Origin: an uncultured Clostridia bacterium
GTDB taxonomy: Bacteria > Bacillota > Clostridia > TANB77 > CAG-508
Direction of reading: 5' to 3'
DNA: 64,000 nucleotides
NCBI GenBank assembly: GCA_948976265.1
Contig: CARFUA010000007.1
Span: 1 to 64,000, forward strand
Translations under genes and position numbers: made by a program
Notes under the pieces: generated by a model
The model's input: the letters and a program-made list of their open reading frames with translations, nothing else
Databases searched by the model: none
Told to the model about the DNA's origin: nothing
In this document: positions 25,628-34,698 of the stretch, one piece after another
How the letters are laid out: every line of letters begins with the position of its first letter
Position numbering within the stretch: the first letter of the stretch is position 1

Positions 25628-25719
25628 CAAGCAAACTACTTCTATATAAAAACTATCCAAAACAAGATATACTAAAAGTAACCTTGAACATAAGGAAAAT
25701 TTAAGAAGGAGTGATTCAT

Positions 25720-26487
25720 TTGAAAAAAATATTGAAAGTGGAGCAAATCCAGAAATATTACGGAAATAAGGATAATCTAACAAAAGCCATTGACGACATT
25801 AGTTTTGATGTAGAAGAAGGCGAATTTATTGGTATCATGGGAGCCAGCGGAAGCGGAAAAACGACGCTTTTGAATTGTATTTCTACCATTGATACAGTAA
25901 GTTCAGGTCATATTTATTTGGAAAATCAAGATATTACTGAAATCAAAGAAGAGGAAATTGCCCAATTTCGAAGAGAAAATTTAGGGTTTATTTTTCAGGA
26001 TTTTAATTTACTTGACACCTTAACCATTGAAGAAAATATTGCTTTAATTTTAACCATTAACAAAGTTTCTGAAGCAAAAATTGAACAACGCATTTTAGAA
26101 ATTGCTAAAAAGTTGGGAATTGAAGGAATTTTGAAAAAATATCCTTACCAAGTTTCTGGTGGGCAAAAACAACGCTGTGCTTCCTGTAGAGCCATTGTCA
26201 ATACACCTAAAATTATTTTGGCAGATGAACCAACGGGAAGCTTGGATTCCAAATCTGCTAGACAATTACTAGAAATGATGGAAGAGATGAACCAAAACAT
26301 GAAAGCCACTATTTTAATGGTCACACACGACCCATTATCCGCTAGTTATTGTAGCAAAATTTTATTTTTGAAAGACGGAAAAATCTTTAATAAAATTCAA
26401 AAAGGAGAAAAAACAAGAAAAGATTTTTACCATGAAATTTTGGATGTATTAGCACTTTTGGGAGGTGATACCAGAAATGTTAGGTAA
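25720..26487 (+). CDS. BceA-like ABC transporter ATP-binding protein
   Basis: 255 residues from TTG 25720 (MKKILKVEQIQKYYG), eight bases after AAGAAGGAG; a GTG at 25711 overlaps that site. Walker A GASGSGKTTLLN, Q-loop FIFQDFNLLDTLT, signature YQVSGGQKQRCASCRA, Walker B IILADEPTGSLDSKS, H-loop MVTHDPLSASYC. MacB/BceA-type ATPases power large FtsX-like permeases that free or expel cell-wall-targeting peptides. The permease gene overlaps its 3' end by 11 bases. Confidence 0.93.
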   Translation: MKKILKVEQIQKYYGNKDNLTKAIDDISFDVEEGEFIGIMGASGSGKTTLLNCISTIDTVSSGHIYLENQDITEIKEEEIAQFRRENLGFIFQDFNLLDTLTIEENIALILTINKVSEAKIEQRILEIAKKLGIEGILKKYPYQVSGGQKQRCASCRAIVNTPKIILADEPTGSLDSKSARQLLEMMEEMNQNMKATILMVTHDPLSASYCSKILFLKDGKIFNKIQKGEKTRKDFYHEILDVLALLGGDTRNVR

Positions 26488-28495
26488 ATTATCTTTTCGA
26501 AATGCCAAAAGACAAGCCAAAGATTATGTGATTTATTTTATCACCATTGTGATGACGGTTGCATTGCTCTTTAGTTTTAACTCCATTGCTGTATCGCAAG
26601 ACATTGCAGAGCTTTCATCAACTATGAAAAATTTTTCAAAAGTGATTATTGGTATTAATCTTGTTATTGTGTTTGTCATGGTTTGGCTGATTAATTATAC
26701 GATGAAATTTATGCTCGAAAAAAGAAGTAAAGAATTTGGAACCTATCAAATTTTAGGAATTGAGAAAAAAGATATTTCCAATATGTTTACCATTGAAAAT
26801 TTGATGATTGGTTTAGTTGCTTTTGTGGTGGGAACGTGCTTAGGGATTTTTATGTATCAAGTATTTTCTAGCATTATTATGAATATTTTTGCACAACCGT
26901 ATCAAATTTCCATTGAATTTAATTGGAAAGCAGTCGAAATGACCGCTGGATGCTTTTTCGGAATATTTTTGTTGGTGTTATTCAATAGTAGAAGAAAAAT
27001 CAAAAAAACCAAAGTGTACGATTTGCTTTATGCAGATAAACAAAACGAGAATCACCACATTAAAAATGCGAAAGGAAACTTGTTTTTATTTGCAGTATCT
27101 ATCTTGTTATTTTTAACTGGTTTATGGTCACTTGAGCAAGATTTCGGCAATCCCGATTATATGAAAGGCAAAAACACAACCTTAGCTATCGTGCAATTTA
27201 TTCTTGGTATTTATTTATTCTATATTAGTATCTCAAGCTTTATTGTAAAATATTATTTGGAAAATAAAACCAGAAAATACCAGAAAAACCATTTATTTTT
27301 ATACCGAAATTTAACCTCTAAAATCAACACTATGAGTGTAACATTAGGCACAATTGCCATGTTATTTGCTTTTATTATGATTGGCGGAAATGTAGCACTA
27401 CTTATGAATGGCATGTTAAACAATGAAATTGAAATGGGATATCCCTTCGAAATTATGGTTGCAACTCCAGATGCTGACTTCTCAAAATACAAAGAATTCA
27501 TCCAAAAAAATGCTAAAGTAACAGCGATGTACGAATACCAAATGCACAATATTCCCAAAACAAATCTTTATAAAGCTTTAGAAGGAAGCATATTTGAAGG
27601 AAGAAGCTATGAAGGTTTTGACAATGTTTTAGGATTGACCGATTATAATCATTTAAGAGAAATGCTAGGACATAAAACGGTTTCACTAAAAGAAGACGAA
27701 ATTATTGTGCAGTGTATGAAAACAGCTGAGAAATATTTTGAAAATTATAAAGAAGAAAATAATAGACTTGAGTTGGTTGGAAAAACCGTAACTATAAAAG
27801 AAATCAAAAGCGAGCATTTTGCGCAAGTTTCGTTTAATGGATATACGTATTGTATCATTGTTCCAGATCGTTTGTTAGAGGAAATTAAACAAATGGATTT
27901 AAAAATCGAAATGTCTCATTATGATGGTAGCTACAAATTAGTTGCTCAGACAGAAGAACCAACCACAGAAACATTTTATGAAGAATTATCAAACTATATT
28001 TTGTGTGATGAAATAGAACAAACAGCAATCATTGATGGAATAGAGCAGAATTATACTTTAAACATTTCACTAGGAAATGTTAGTACAAGAGGGCACAGAG
28101 TAAATTTTACAAAATCTTTTTATACTATTATTTCATTTTTAGCATTTTATCTGGCGCTAATTTTCGTTATGGCAACGGCTACCATTTTAGCGATTCAACA
28201 ATTGAGCGATTCTGAAAAATACAAATATCGTTACGAGTTACTGAAAAAATTGGGCATGGAAGAACATGAAATGAAGCAAATTATTTTAAAACAATTATTA
28301 TTTTATTTTTGTTTACCAATGCTGATTCCAATTTTATTAAGTATTCCAGCAGTACTGATCGTTGGGCAAATTTTTACAGTAGCTGTAACCATAGAAGAAA
28401 TTTTGAAAAATATGTTATGGGTGATTGGATTGTTTATTTTTGTCTATGGAATTTATTTTATTGCAACCGATGTGCAATTTAGCCGAAATATCTAA
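26477..28495 (+). CDS. BceB-like FtsX-type ABC permease
   Basis: 672 residues from ATG 26477, nine bases after GGAGGTG. An N-terminal helix, helices 2-4 (about 53-180) with the FtsX signature RSKEFGTYQILGIEKKDI, further helices near 200-290, a large extracellular domain (about 310-530), and three C-terminal helices (about 550-670) with a second KLGMEEHEM motif. Ten predicted membrane spans and the big loop are the hallmark of BceB, the detoxifying transporter and sensor for peptide antibiotics such as bacitracin. It completes a BceRS-BceAB module. Confidence 0.92.
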   Translation: MLGKLSFRNAKRQAKDYVIYFITIVMTVALLFSFNSIAVSQDIAELSSTMKNFSKVIIGINLVIVFVMVWLINYTMKFMLEKRSKEFGTYQILGIEKKDISNMFTIENLMIGLVAFVVGTCLGIFMYQVFSSIIMNIFAQPYQISIEFNWKAVEMTAGCFFGIFLLVLFNSRRKIKKTKVYDLLYADKQNENHHIKNAKGNLFLFAVSILLFLTGLWSLEQDFGNPDYMKGKNTTLAIVQFILGIYLFYISISSFIVKYYLENKTRKYQKNHLFLYRNLTSKINTMSVTLGTIAMLFAFIMIGGNVALLMNGMLNNEIEMGYPFEIMVATPDADFSKYKEFIQKNAKVTAMYEYQMHNIPKTNLYKALEGSIFEGRSYEGFDNVLGLTDYNHLREMLGHKTVSLKEDEIIVQCMKTAEKYFENYKEENNRLELVGKTVTIKEIKSEHFAQVSFNGYTYCIIVPDRLLEEIKQMDLKIEMSHYDGSYKLVAQTEEPTTETFYEELSNYILCDEIEQTAIIDGIEQNYTLNISLGNVSTRGHRVNFTKSFYTIISFLAFYLALIFVMATATILAIQQLSDSEKYKYRYELLKKLGMEEHEMKQIILKQLLFYFCLPMLIPILLSIPAVLIVGQIFTVAVTIEEILKNMLWVIGLFIFVYGIYFIATDVQFSRNI

Positions 28496-28496
28496 G

Positions 28497-28525
28497 TTGA
28501 CATTTGACATAAAACGTGGTACAAT
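28497..28525 (+). promoter_or_regulatory. Promoter of the 28.6-kb orphan gene
   Basis: TTGACA (28497-28502), 17-base spacer, TACAAT (28520-28525). Confidence 0.8.
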
Positions 28526-28582
28526 ATTTCATATTGAAATTTATCAATCGCGCATTGTCATTTGACAGAAAGGAGAGAGCAT

Positions 28583-28942
28583 ATGTTCGTTATTATCGCA
28601 GTTTTGGTAGGTGTTGCAATTTTGGCAGGAGGTTGTCTTTGTTATAAGGCTTACTACTTGTCAAATTTACGGTATGAGGTAACTCCAGCAACAGCAGTTG
28701 TCTGTGGCAAATGTCACAGTGTTCCAGCTCCTATTGCCATGCCAATAGGATATTCTATAGAAAACAAAATTGCGTATTATGAAATGAAATACAATGTGTA
28801 TGTTGTGTACGAAAAAAACATATTTTATATAAACGACAAAGCATTGTATGAACAAACCAACATCAATGATACAGTTAATGTACTGGTTCACAAAGGGTAT
28901 GACAAAAACAATCAGTGCAAAAATACGTACCTTACTGTGTAA
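28583..28942 (+). CDS. Orphan membrane or secreted hypothetical protein
   Basis: 119 residues from ATG 28583 (AAAGGAGA upstream). Residues 2-22 (FVIIAVLVGVAILAGGCLC) are a membrane anchor or signal; a lipobox-like AGGC is present. The rest is a small beta-rich domain with CGKCH and repeated tyrosines (YEMKYNVYVVYEKNIFYI). No family recognised. Single-gene unit with its own promoter and terminator. An in-frame CGG at 28670-28672 (NLRYEV) has to be read as sense. Confidence 0.6.
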   Translation: MFVIIAVLVGVAILAGGCLCYKAYYLSNLRYEVTPATAVVCGKCHSVPAPIAMPIGYSIENKIAYYEMKYNVYVVYEKNIFYINDKALYEQTNINDTVNVLVHKGYDKNNQCKNTYLTV

Positions 28943-28945
28943 AGT

Positions 28946-28986
28946 AAAAGCCGTTACAGGGAAATTTTGTAACGGCTTTTATATTT
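28946..28986 (+). terminator. Terminator of the 28.6-kb orphan gene
   Basis: AAAAGCCGTTACA / TGTAACGGCTTTT (13 bp) with a 9-base loop, then a T-rich tract; near symmetric, so it may also serve the convergent recombinase gene. Confidence 0.85.
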
Positions 28987-29978
28987 TATTCATCAGCTAA
29001 AGGATTGCTTTCAATAGCATTTCGAACTTGCTTATCATCAATATGCGTATAAATTTGTGTGGTAGCAATACTTTCATGCCCCAATACTTCTTGCAGTGCA
29101 CGAATGTCTACTTGTCCATATTGATACATCAGCGTAGCTGCTGTATGCCTTAATTTATGGACAGAATATTTCGTAGAATCAATACCGAGCCGCTTGCAGC
29201 TTTTGTTTAATAATATGTTGTACTGTTCGATTACTAATTCTCTTTTTCTGTTCACTCAAAAACAAAGCATTACGAGAATCAAATTTTACACCATCGTGTG
29301 GACGAAGCGCCAAATAATCCTTAATTGCTCTAATACAGGCTTTATTCAAATAAACCGTTCGTTCTTTATCGCCTTTTCCGAATAACCGTCATTTTGCTAT
29401 TATAGAAATCAATATCGCTCATATTAATTCCAGTAAGTTCAGACAAACGAATTCCGCAATTTAAAAGAATCGTCACAATGGCAAAATCTCGAGTAGAATG
29501 GTCATGTGAACTAACTTTGGGAGCCCCGTGAAACTTCTAATAACTTTCTACTTTCATCAAGACTCAAATGTTTTGGCAATCTTTTTCCCAATTTAGGACT
29601 TTCCAAATCTTGAGCAGGATTATTAGGGATTTTTTTCATTTTGTTGCACAAATATTTAAAAAACATTCGAATACTTGCTGTTTTACGCGCCAAAGTTGCT
29701 GGTTTGCTATGATAACAATTTTTCAAATACCCTAAAAAGGCATGAATATCTTGTAAGGTTATTTTTGAAATAGTATCCAATGTTATATCTGCTATTTGAA
29801 TTTCTTTAATAAATTCTTCTGTAGCATTCACCATTTTATAATGAAATTTAATAAATTTGAGAAAATGGGCAATGTCATAATTATATTCTTTAATTGTATT
29901 TTTTGATTTATTTAGTATGGTAGCTGAATAATCTAAAAAATCATTTAATGATTCTGGATTATCTTCTCTTGAAATCAT
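28986..29978 (-). pseudogene. XerC/XerD-like tyrosine recombinase read through three CGG +1 shifts
   Basis: The start ATG 29978 (MISREDNPES) follows AAAGGAG. The frame must move +1 three times, each at an in-frame CGG: 29526-29528 (EVS then GAPKVSSHDHSTRDFA), 29378-29380 (MTVI then GKGDKERTVYLNK) and 29185-29187 (LQAA then GIDSTKYS). The product is then about 329 residues, normal for XerC/D: core-binding domain (1-100), GIRLSEL (Arg I), HKLRHTAA (HxxR), LGHESIATTQIYTHI (His and the nucleophile Tyr). Labelled pseudogene because a standard reading is broken. The precise, repeated pattern argues for recoding instead of decay. Confidence 0.85.
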
Positions 29979-30673
29979 AAAAACTCCTTTCTTTTTGCGA
30001 TAAAGTATAAAATTTGACTTAAGAAAAATCGTAGAGTAGGGTAGAGAGGGCATAGGCGGTCAATTGATATTGATTATTTTATGATAAATTATATTACAAT
30101 TCTAAAAATTATTTTTGAAGAAATAATTTATTTTTTGTGTTTAATGAATTTCATTTGGTTAATAAAAATTTGAAAATAAAATTCGAATGTTAATTTGAAA
30201 ATTTGAAATTCTAAATTTACAAAATTTCAAATTTTTAACTGTTGTTATCAAATGATTTTTTAAACCGAACATTTGTGTTTAAAAATAATTTCAGATAGCG
30301 ACAAGTTTTATAAATGATTTTATAAGAATATTCGTCAAAAATAGACTCGCTAGAATCGATTTTAAGACGTTTAAAATTGATAGGCAATATAATTTGTCAT
30401 TTAAAAAAATTAAAGCTAAATATGAGTCTCTAAATAAATGCGCATAAATAGGCTTTTAAAGGATTTGGCAAAAGATGACATGCTTTAATTGTATAATCAT
30501 CTAAGAATAAGCTAGGTTTAGTAAGGCTTTCATGTTCCTACCCCTAATTGCACAAAACTTTTATTTTGTGCAATGTTGTATATAATATTTTATAGGCAGA
30601 TTGCTCTACCTTCTTTCAATTAGACTATTAACTATCTATTTTTATATACCATATTTTTTTAAAAGTCAATACT
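29979..30673. other. Non-coding AT-rich stretch
   Basis: About 700 bases with no supported ORF. The only clear structure is an 11-bp hairpin ATTGCACAAAA / TTTTGTGCAAT at 30546-30574 without a T-run. No dif-like site could be recognised next to the recombinase gene. Confidence 0.5.
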
Positions 30674-30946
30674 TTATTTATGAAATTTTAAAATTTTACA
30701 TTTATCTTCTGAATACTTCTTCCACTCTGTCACTTCTCTTTCTTGTATTTGATAATAAACACTTTGCAATCCTAATGGATATTTATTATCAAAAAAATCA
30801 TTATCAATATAGTAAATTTTTCCTCTTTGGTCAAAACCTGAAATCATATTCATTAGTGCAGATTGTGCAAGTTGAAAAGTATTGTAACTTCCTACCGTAT
30901 AAGGCGTTCCTCCTCTATAAATCACAAATATACAATATTCTTTCAT
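30674..30946 (-). CDS. Small hypothetical protein
   Basis: 90 residues from ATG 30946 (MKEYCIFVIYRGG), with GGAGGAG upstream. Not recognised. Short beta strands followed by helices (FQLAQSALMNMISGF) and a basic C-terminus; soluble. It lies alone in the accessory region between the recombinase gene and the large palindrome. Confidence 0.55.
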   Translation of the reverse strand: MKEYCIFVIYRGGTPYTVGSYNTFQLAQSALMNMISGFDQRGKIYYIDNDFFDNKYPLGLQSVYYQIQEREVTEWKKYSEDKCKILKFHK

Positions 30947-31349
30947 TCTCCTCCTTTCTATATGGTATTTTCTGATTATAACATATTTATGTAAACAATG
31001 CAAGTATTTCTCTTATTTTTGTTTTGCCTTGACCTAGAACGACGAAAGATATAGCATAAAAACAAAAAAAGCTAAGCCACGCCCTTCCCATTTAAATATA
31101 TAAGGTGGTTTCAATCCGTGCCATATTAAAACATTCAATTCACTCTATGTACAATAAATAGAATCGCATTGTATAAAATTCCAACTCTGCTTTGTAAGTA
31201 AAGTTTCAAGTTTTCATCTTCGTTTTTACCTCCTTTTGCTTTGAGGGTAACATTTATTTTAAATAAAATCAAGGTCATAAACCGATTGAGTATTTGTTTG
31301 ATTTTATTTAAAATGAATGTTGTATAATAGAAAAAAAGGAGGTAGTAAA

Positions 31350-31526
31350 ATGAAAGACGAAAAAAGAGAAAGAAAAAGAAGAAAACAAAGATTAAAGGAG
31401 TTGGAAATTTTATACAATGCAATTGAAGATAAAAATGTTCAATACAACTTGAAAATATCGAAAGAAGAATTGAATGTTCTAATATGGCACTACACAGGTA
31501 CTGAAATAATATACGAAAGAATGTAA
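31350..31526 (+). CDS. Small highly basic protein in the right arm of the palindrome
   Basis: 58 residues from ATG 31350, preceded by AAAGGAGGT. The N-terminus is very basic and helical (MKDEKRERKRRKQRLKELE); the C-terminal part is NLKISKEELNVLIWHYTG. The charge suggests nucleic-acid binding, but no family is recognised. TATAAT at 31323-31328 and a downstream hairpin give it its own unit. The inner palindrome arms overlap its promoter and could act as an operator. Confidence 0.55.
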   Translation: MKDEKRERKRRKQRLKELEILYNAIEDKNVQYNLKISKEELNVLIWHYTGTEIIYERM

Positions 31527-31556
31527 AGGGCTTGAAGCTCTTTACTTTTTTGTTTT
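31525..31556 (+). terminator. Terminator of the small basic gene
   Basis: AAAGGGCT-TGA-AGCTCTTT with one G-T pair, followed by a T-rich tract. Confidence 0.65.
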
Positions 31557-31625
31557 TGAGGAAAGAAAATACGTCGTTCTAGGAATTTACGCGAACCAGT
31601 GCCAAAACAAAAATAAGATAGTAAT

Positions 31626-31761
31626 TTATAGGGTCTAGCTTACGGGAATTAATACCTCATTTAGAACACGGAATTTATTATGATAAAAGGGAAACAAATA
31701 ACCCGCGTATTAGACAAGAAAAAGACAGATAAGTATTGCTAGCGCTTATAGGGTCTAGCTT
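31626..31761. repeat. Direct repeat TTATAGGGTCTAGCTT, two copies
   Basis: Identical 16-base copies at 31626-31641 and 31746-31761, 120 bases apart. No ORF between them. Possible scar or recognition site of a lost element. Confidence 0.55.
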
Positions 31762-31765
31762 GCGA

Positions 31766-31835
31766 AAGGGTCTGTCCTCCCAGTGTTCCACTATGGGGGT
31801 TACACCCCCATGCCCCTACTCTACCAACGCACTTG
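31766..31835. repeat. GC-rich hairpin stretch
   Basis: Contains ATGGGGGT-TAC-ACCCCCAT and further C runs in otherwise AT-rich DNA; similar in style to 12478-12640. Confidence 0.5.
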
Positions 31836-31859
31836 TCGAATTATGTCGATGTTTTGGAG

Positions 31860-31888
31860 TTGAAAACGTAATTTGGTAAAGATATAAT
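31860..31888 (+). promoter_or_regulatory. Promoter of the 31.9-kb gene
   Basis: TTGAAA (31860-31865), 17-base spacer, TATAAT (31883-31888). Confidence 0.75.
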
Positions 31889-31910
31889 CGTTTTGAAAGG
31901 GGGAAAAAAG

Positions 31911-32198
31911 ATGTTTGACGAAAAAAAATATTATTCCTACATTAAAGATTTCAAATTTACAATTGGGTGTATTTATAGTCTTTACACTATAGTTTCTACT
32001 ATATTAGCACTTATATTATCTAACATTCTTAAAACACCTATTGTAGCAATTATAATATTTATACTAGGCATAGTTTTAGCAGGGATTCATACTAAAAATA
32101 TTGAAATTAAAATACAGGAAATGTATTTGAATCTTATGTTTTATGATGAAATAAAAAACAAGAATCTATATACAAAGAAAGATAAAAATAAACTTTAA
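31911..32198 (+). CDS. Small two-helix membrane protein
   Basis: 95 residues from ATG 31911, preceded by AAAGGGGGA. Two adjacent membrane helices (about 17-42 and 45-64: IGCIYSLYTIVSTILALIL and VAIIIFILGIVLAGI), a short N-terminus and a charged C-terminal tail (EIKIQEMYLNLMFYDEIKN). No family recognised. Located in the accessory region, upstream of the DUF2726 gene. Confidence 0.6.
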   Translation: MFDEKKYYSYIKDFKFTIGCIYSLYTIVSTILALILSNILKTPIVAIIIFILGIVLAGIHTKNIEIKIQEMYLNLMFYDEIKNKNLYTKKDKNKL

Positions 32199-32321
32199 AT
32201 CACAATATCAATCTTTATAAAAAACAATTGTCATATTTTGTCGAATTGTTTTACTTGTAATCTTCTGTTAATAACTATAAAATTAAAATAAATGATATAT
32301 ATATTAGAAAGGAAATAAAAT

Positions 32322-32822
32322 ATGGAAGAAAGAAGAAAAGTAAAACAAATTGAAAAATTTGATGAAGATGGAAATTTAGAATACACAATTATACCTAATT
32401 ACAAAATACATCAAAACTTCATGACTCAAAATGAAATGAAATTTTATAATTATTTGATTTCAGCAGTAAACGAGCTGGATAAACAACATAATATACATTT
32501 GACAATATTTGCGCAAGTTGCTGTAAATAGACTTATAGAGGTAAATAATAATAGAAATAGCAAACTATGGGAAAATATATGTGATAAAAGTATTGATTTT
32601 GTGCTTTATGAAAAAAAATTAAATAAAGTATATTGTTGCATTGAATTAAATGATGAAACCCATCATGAACCAAAACGTATTAAAAGAGATGAAATGCTAA
32701 AAAAAGCTTTAAATAGTGGCGATGTTAAAATGATATTTATAGAAAAGCAAGAAAATTATAATGTTAATGAAATCATGAACACAATTTTAGAATGCAATAA
32801 AAAAGCTATATCATTACTATAA
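32322..32822 (+). CDS. DUF2726 domain protein (restriction-nuclease-like fold)
   Basis: 166 residues; AGAAAGGA precedes the ATG. The pattern FMTQNEMKFYNYL, IFAQVAVNRLIEV, LWENICDKSIDFVLYEK, VYCCIELNDETHHE and MIFIEKQENYNVNEI fits DUF2726, a family related to the PD-(D/E)xK nuclease superfamily: Asp in SIDFVL and Glu in CIELND at the expected spacing, although the usual Lys is replaced by Asn. Enzymatic activity is thus doubtful. Soluble; no partner gene. Confidence 0.75.
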   Translation: MEERRKVKQIEKFDEDGNLEYTIIPNYKIHQNFMTQNEMKFYNYLISAVNELDKQHNIHLTIFAQVAVNRLIEVNNNRNSKLWENICDKSIDFVLYEKKLNKVYCCIELNDETHHEPKRIKRDEMLKKALNSGDVKMIFIEKQENYNVNEIMNTILECNKKAISLL

Positions 32823-32943
32823 TATCTTTCTAGAAAAGATATTATCCTCCCCTTACTTTATAATTTTAAAAGGAAAAAAATATGTTTGATAAAAGATGAA
32901 ATAAAGATAGAAAATAATATATCATAGAAAAGTAAAATTTATT

Positions 32944-34293
32944 TTACTTTTCTATTAATAAATCATCCATGATTTTCAAAAATTCTTCATTGTTTTCTGT
33001 TTCTGCCATTTGATCTAATAGACGTTCTGTCATATCTGCAGTAGATAAATTGCTCATTTTTTTGCGAATCAAATCAATGGAAGCTCTTTCTCGTTCTGTA
33101 AGCAATAAATCTTCTCTTCTTGTTCCAGATTTATTGATGTCAATAGCAGGAAAAATTCTTTTTTCAGATAAATTTCTATCCAGTGTTACTTCCATATTTC
33201 CTGTACCTTTGAATTCTTCAAAAATTACTTCGTCCATTCTACTTCCAGTATCTACTAAGGCACTTGCTAAAACGGTTAAACTTCCTGCATCTTCTGTATT
33301 TCTTGCAGCACCAAAAAAGCGCTTTGGTTTATGTAATGCACTTGGATCAAAACCACCAGATAATGTTTTTCCAGAAGACGGAATAACTAAATTATAAGCA
33401 CGAGCGAGTCTGGTGATACTATCTAATAACACTACAACATCTTTATTTTGTTCGGTTAGTCTTTTAGCGCGTTCAATTACCATTTCAGCTACTTTTACGT
33501 GATGTTCTGGTTGCTCATCAAAAGTTGAGTAAATAACTTCTCCTTTAATGGAACGCTTCATATCGGTTACTTCTTCTGGTCTTTCATCAATTAATAATAC
33601 AATTAATTCAACTTCTGGATTGTTGGCAGTTATGCTATTAGCAATCTTTTTTAGAATGGTTGTCTTTCCAGCTTTAGGCGGAGCTACAATCATCCCTCTT
33701 TGCCCTTTTCCAATGGGAGAAAGTAAATCCATTAAACGCATCGTATATTCTTTTGGATTGGATTCTAAGCGTAATTTTTCATTTGGATAAATTGGAATTA
33801 AATCATCAAACCTTTTTCGTTTCATTGCTTTATCTGGCGTTTCACCATTGACTTCGCCAACATAAATTAAGGCTGGAAATTTTTCTCCTTCTTTTGGAAT
33901 TCGTTTAATTCCTTTTATGCGATCACCTGTGTCTAATTTGAATCTTCTAATTTGAATTGGTGAAATATAAACGTCTTTTTGGCTTGGCAAATAATTGTCT
34001 CCTCGTAAAAAACCATAGCCGTCTGGTAATAATTCAAGAACACCTTCTGTTATTTCATCTCCTTCTGTGGATACAGAATAAGTATTATCTTCTTCCGTTA
34101 CACTTGATTCTTTTGCATCCGTTTCTTGTGGCTCTGAAATAGTTGCGTCTAAATCACTTTCAGATTGCTTTTTTGAAGAAATTTCTAAAATTTTTTCAAT
34201 TAATTCATTCTTTTTTAGTTTGGATATATTGGATATTCCTTTCATTTTTGCCAAATCTTTTAAATCTGCCAATGATAAAGAGTCTAATTCCAT
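32944..34293 (-). CDS. rho: Transcription termination factor Rho
   Basis: Hexameric RNA helicase ending transcription. 449 residues. The N-terminal SAP-like Rho-N domain (SLADLKDLAKMKGI) is followed by an acidic low-complexity insert (about 45-85), the cold-shock RNA-binding domain (GVLELLPDGYGFLRG), then the ATPase core with Walker A APPKAGKTTIL, RPEEVTDM, Walker B VVVLLDSITRLARAYN and GGFDPSALHKPKRFFGAARN. Preceded by GGGGGG-type ribosome-binding site. Last of the minus-strand cluster tsaE-yabP-yabQ-divIC-rho. Confidence 0.96.
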   Translation of the reverse strand: MELDSLSLADLKDLAKMKGISNISKLKKNELIEKILEISSKKQSESDLDATISEPQETDAKESSVTEEDNTYSVSTEGDEITEGVLELLPDGYGFLRGDNYLPSQKDVYISPIQIRRFKLDTGDRIKGIKRIPKEGEKFPALIYVGEVNGETPDKAMKRKRFDDLIPIYPNEKLRLESNPKEYTMRLMDLLSPIGKGQRGMIVAPPKAGKTTILKKIANSITANNPEVELIVLLIDERPEEVTDMKRSIKGEVIYSTFDEQPEHHVKVAEMVIERAKRLTEQNKDVVVLLDSITRLARAYNLVIPSSGKTLSGGFDPSALHKPKRFFGAARNTEDAGSLTVLASALVDTGSRMDEVIFEEFKGTGNMEVTLDRNLSEKRIFPAIDINKSGTRREDLLLTERERASIDLIRKKMSNLSTADMTERLLDQMAETENNEEFLKIMDDLLIEK

Positions 34294-34384
34294 AGAAAAT
34301 TTTCCCCCCTTAATTTTTCTATTTACCTATTAAATTTTTAAAATGTGATTTACTTTGTTTGGAAACAAACAGAAAAAACATAAA

Positions 34385-34651
34385 TTAATAACCTTTATAT
34401 GGAGTTTCATTAGGATAATACATTTTCAAGTCTTTTCTTGCCATATTTTCGTTGTCTTTTCTTGATTTTGTTGAATAGGATAAATCGTTTTCTTGATTTT
34501 CTAAAGCAATAATTTTTTCATTAAAGCTAGCAATTTCTTGATTATATGCTCGTAAGGTCAACAATTGGTTTTTAATTTTTATTATCGAAACAATTAAAAA
34601 AATTAATATAATTAATTTATATAAATTACGTGTTTTAAATAAATTCGCCAT
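34385..34651 (-). CDS. Septum formation initiator (DivIC/FtsB-like)
   Basis: 88 residues: short cytoplasmic N-terminus, one membrane helix (about 12-26, KLIILIFLIVSIIKI), then a coiled coil (LRAYNQEIASFNEKIIALENQE) and a C-terminal ARKDLKMYYPNET segment typical of DivIC/FtsB (LGMVxPGE-like). The family links FtsQ and FtsL at the division site. Adjacent yabQ and yabP match the usual yabP-yabQ-divIC order of Clostridia and Bacilli, which supports the call. Confidence 0.85.
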   Translation of the reverse strand: MANLFKTRNLYKLIILIFLIVSIIKIKNQLLTLRAYNQEIASFNEKIIALENQENDLSYSTKSRKDNENMARKDLKMYYPNETPYKGY

Positions 34652-34698
34652 TAATCAATCTCCAAATAATCAGTTTACTTAACTATTCTACAAAAATG

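Larger units (their letters stand above)
31010..31620. repeat. Large imperfect palindrome (inverted duplication) around a small gene
   Basis: The two arms (about 31010-31272 and 31298-31620) are diverged reverse complements. Outer ends share CTTATTTTTGTTTTG; next CCTAGAACGACG (31031-) with CGTCGTTCTAGG; then a 24-base block around GTGCCATATTA.AACATTC; then a block around GCATTGTATAAAATT; the inner arms match at 23 of 24 bases (31249-31272 with 31298-31321), 25 bases apart. The right arm encodes a 58-residue protein; the left arm holds its decayed inverted copy. Confidence 0.75.

Noticed and set aside
29979..30673. A dif or att site next to the Xer-like recombinase gene.
   Set aside because: No 28-base dif-like palindrome with XerC/XerD half-sites could be recognised.
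31102..31130. A CRISPR-repeat-like segment (GTTTCAATCC ... ATTAAAAC).
   Set aside because: Only one copy; it aligns with the coding sequence of the small gene in the opposite arm of the palindrome, so it is decayed coding DNA.
31135..31422. Minus-strand 95-codon ORF in the left arm of the palindrome.
   Set aside because: It is the degenerate inverted copy running across the arm junction, with a low-complexity Phe/Leu N-terminus that mirrors the basic gene on the other strand.
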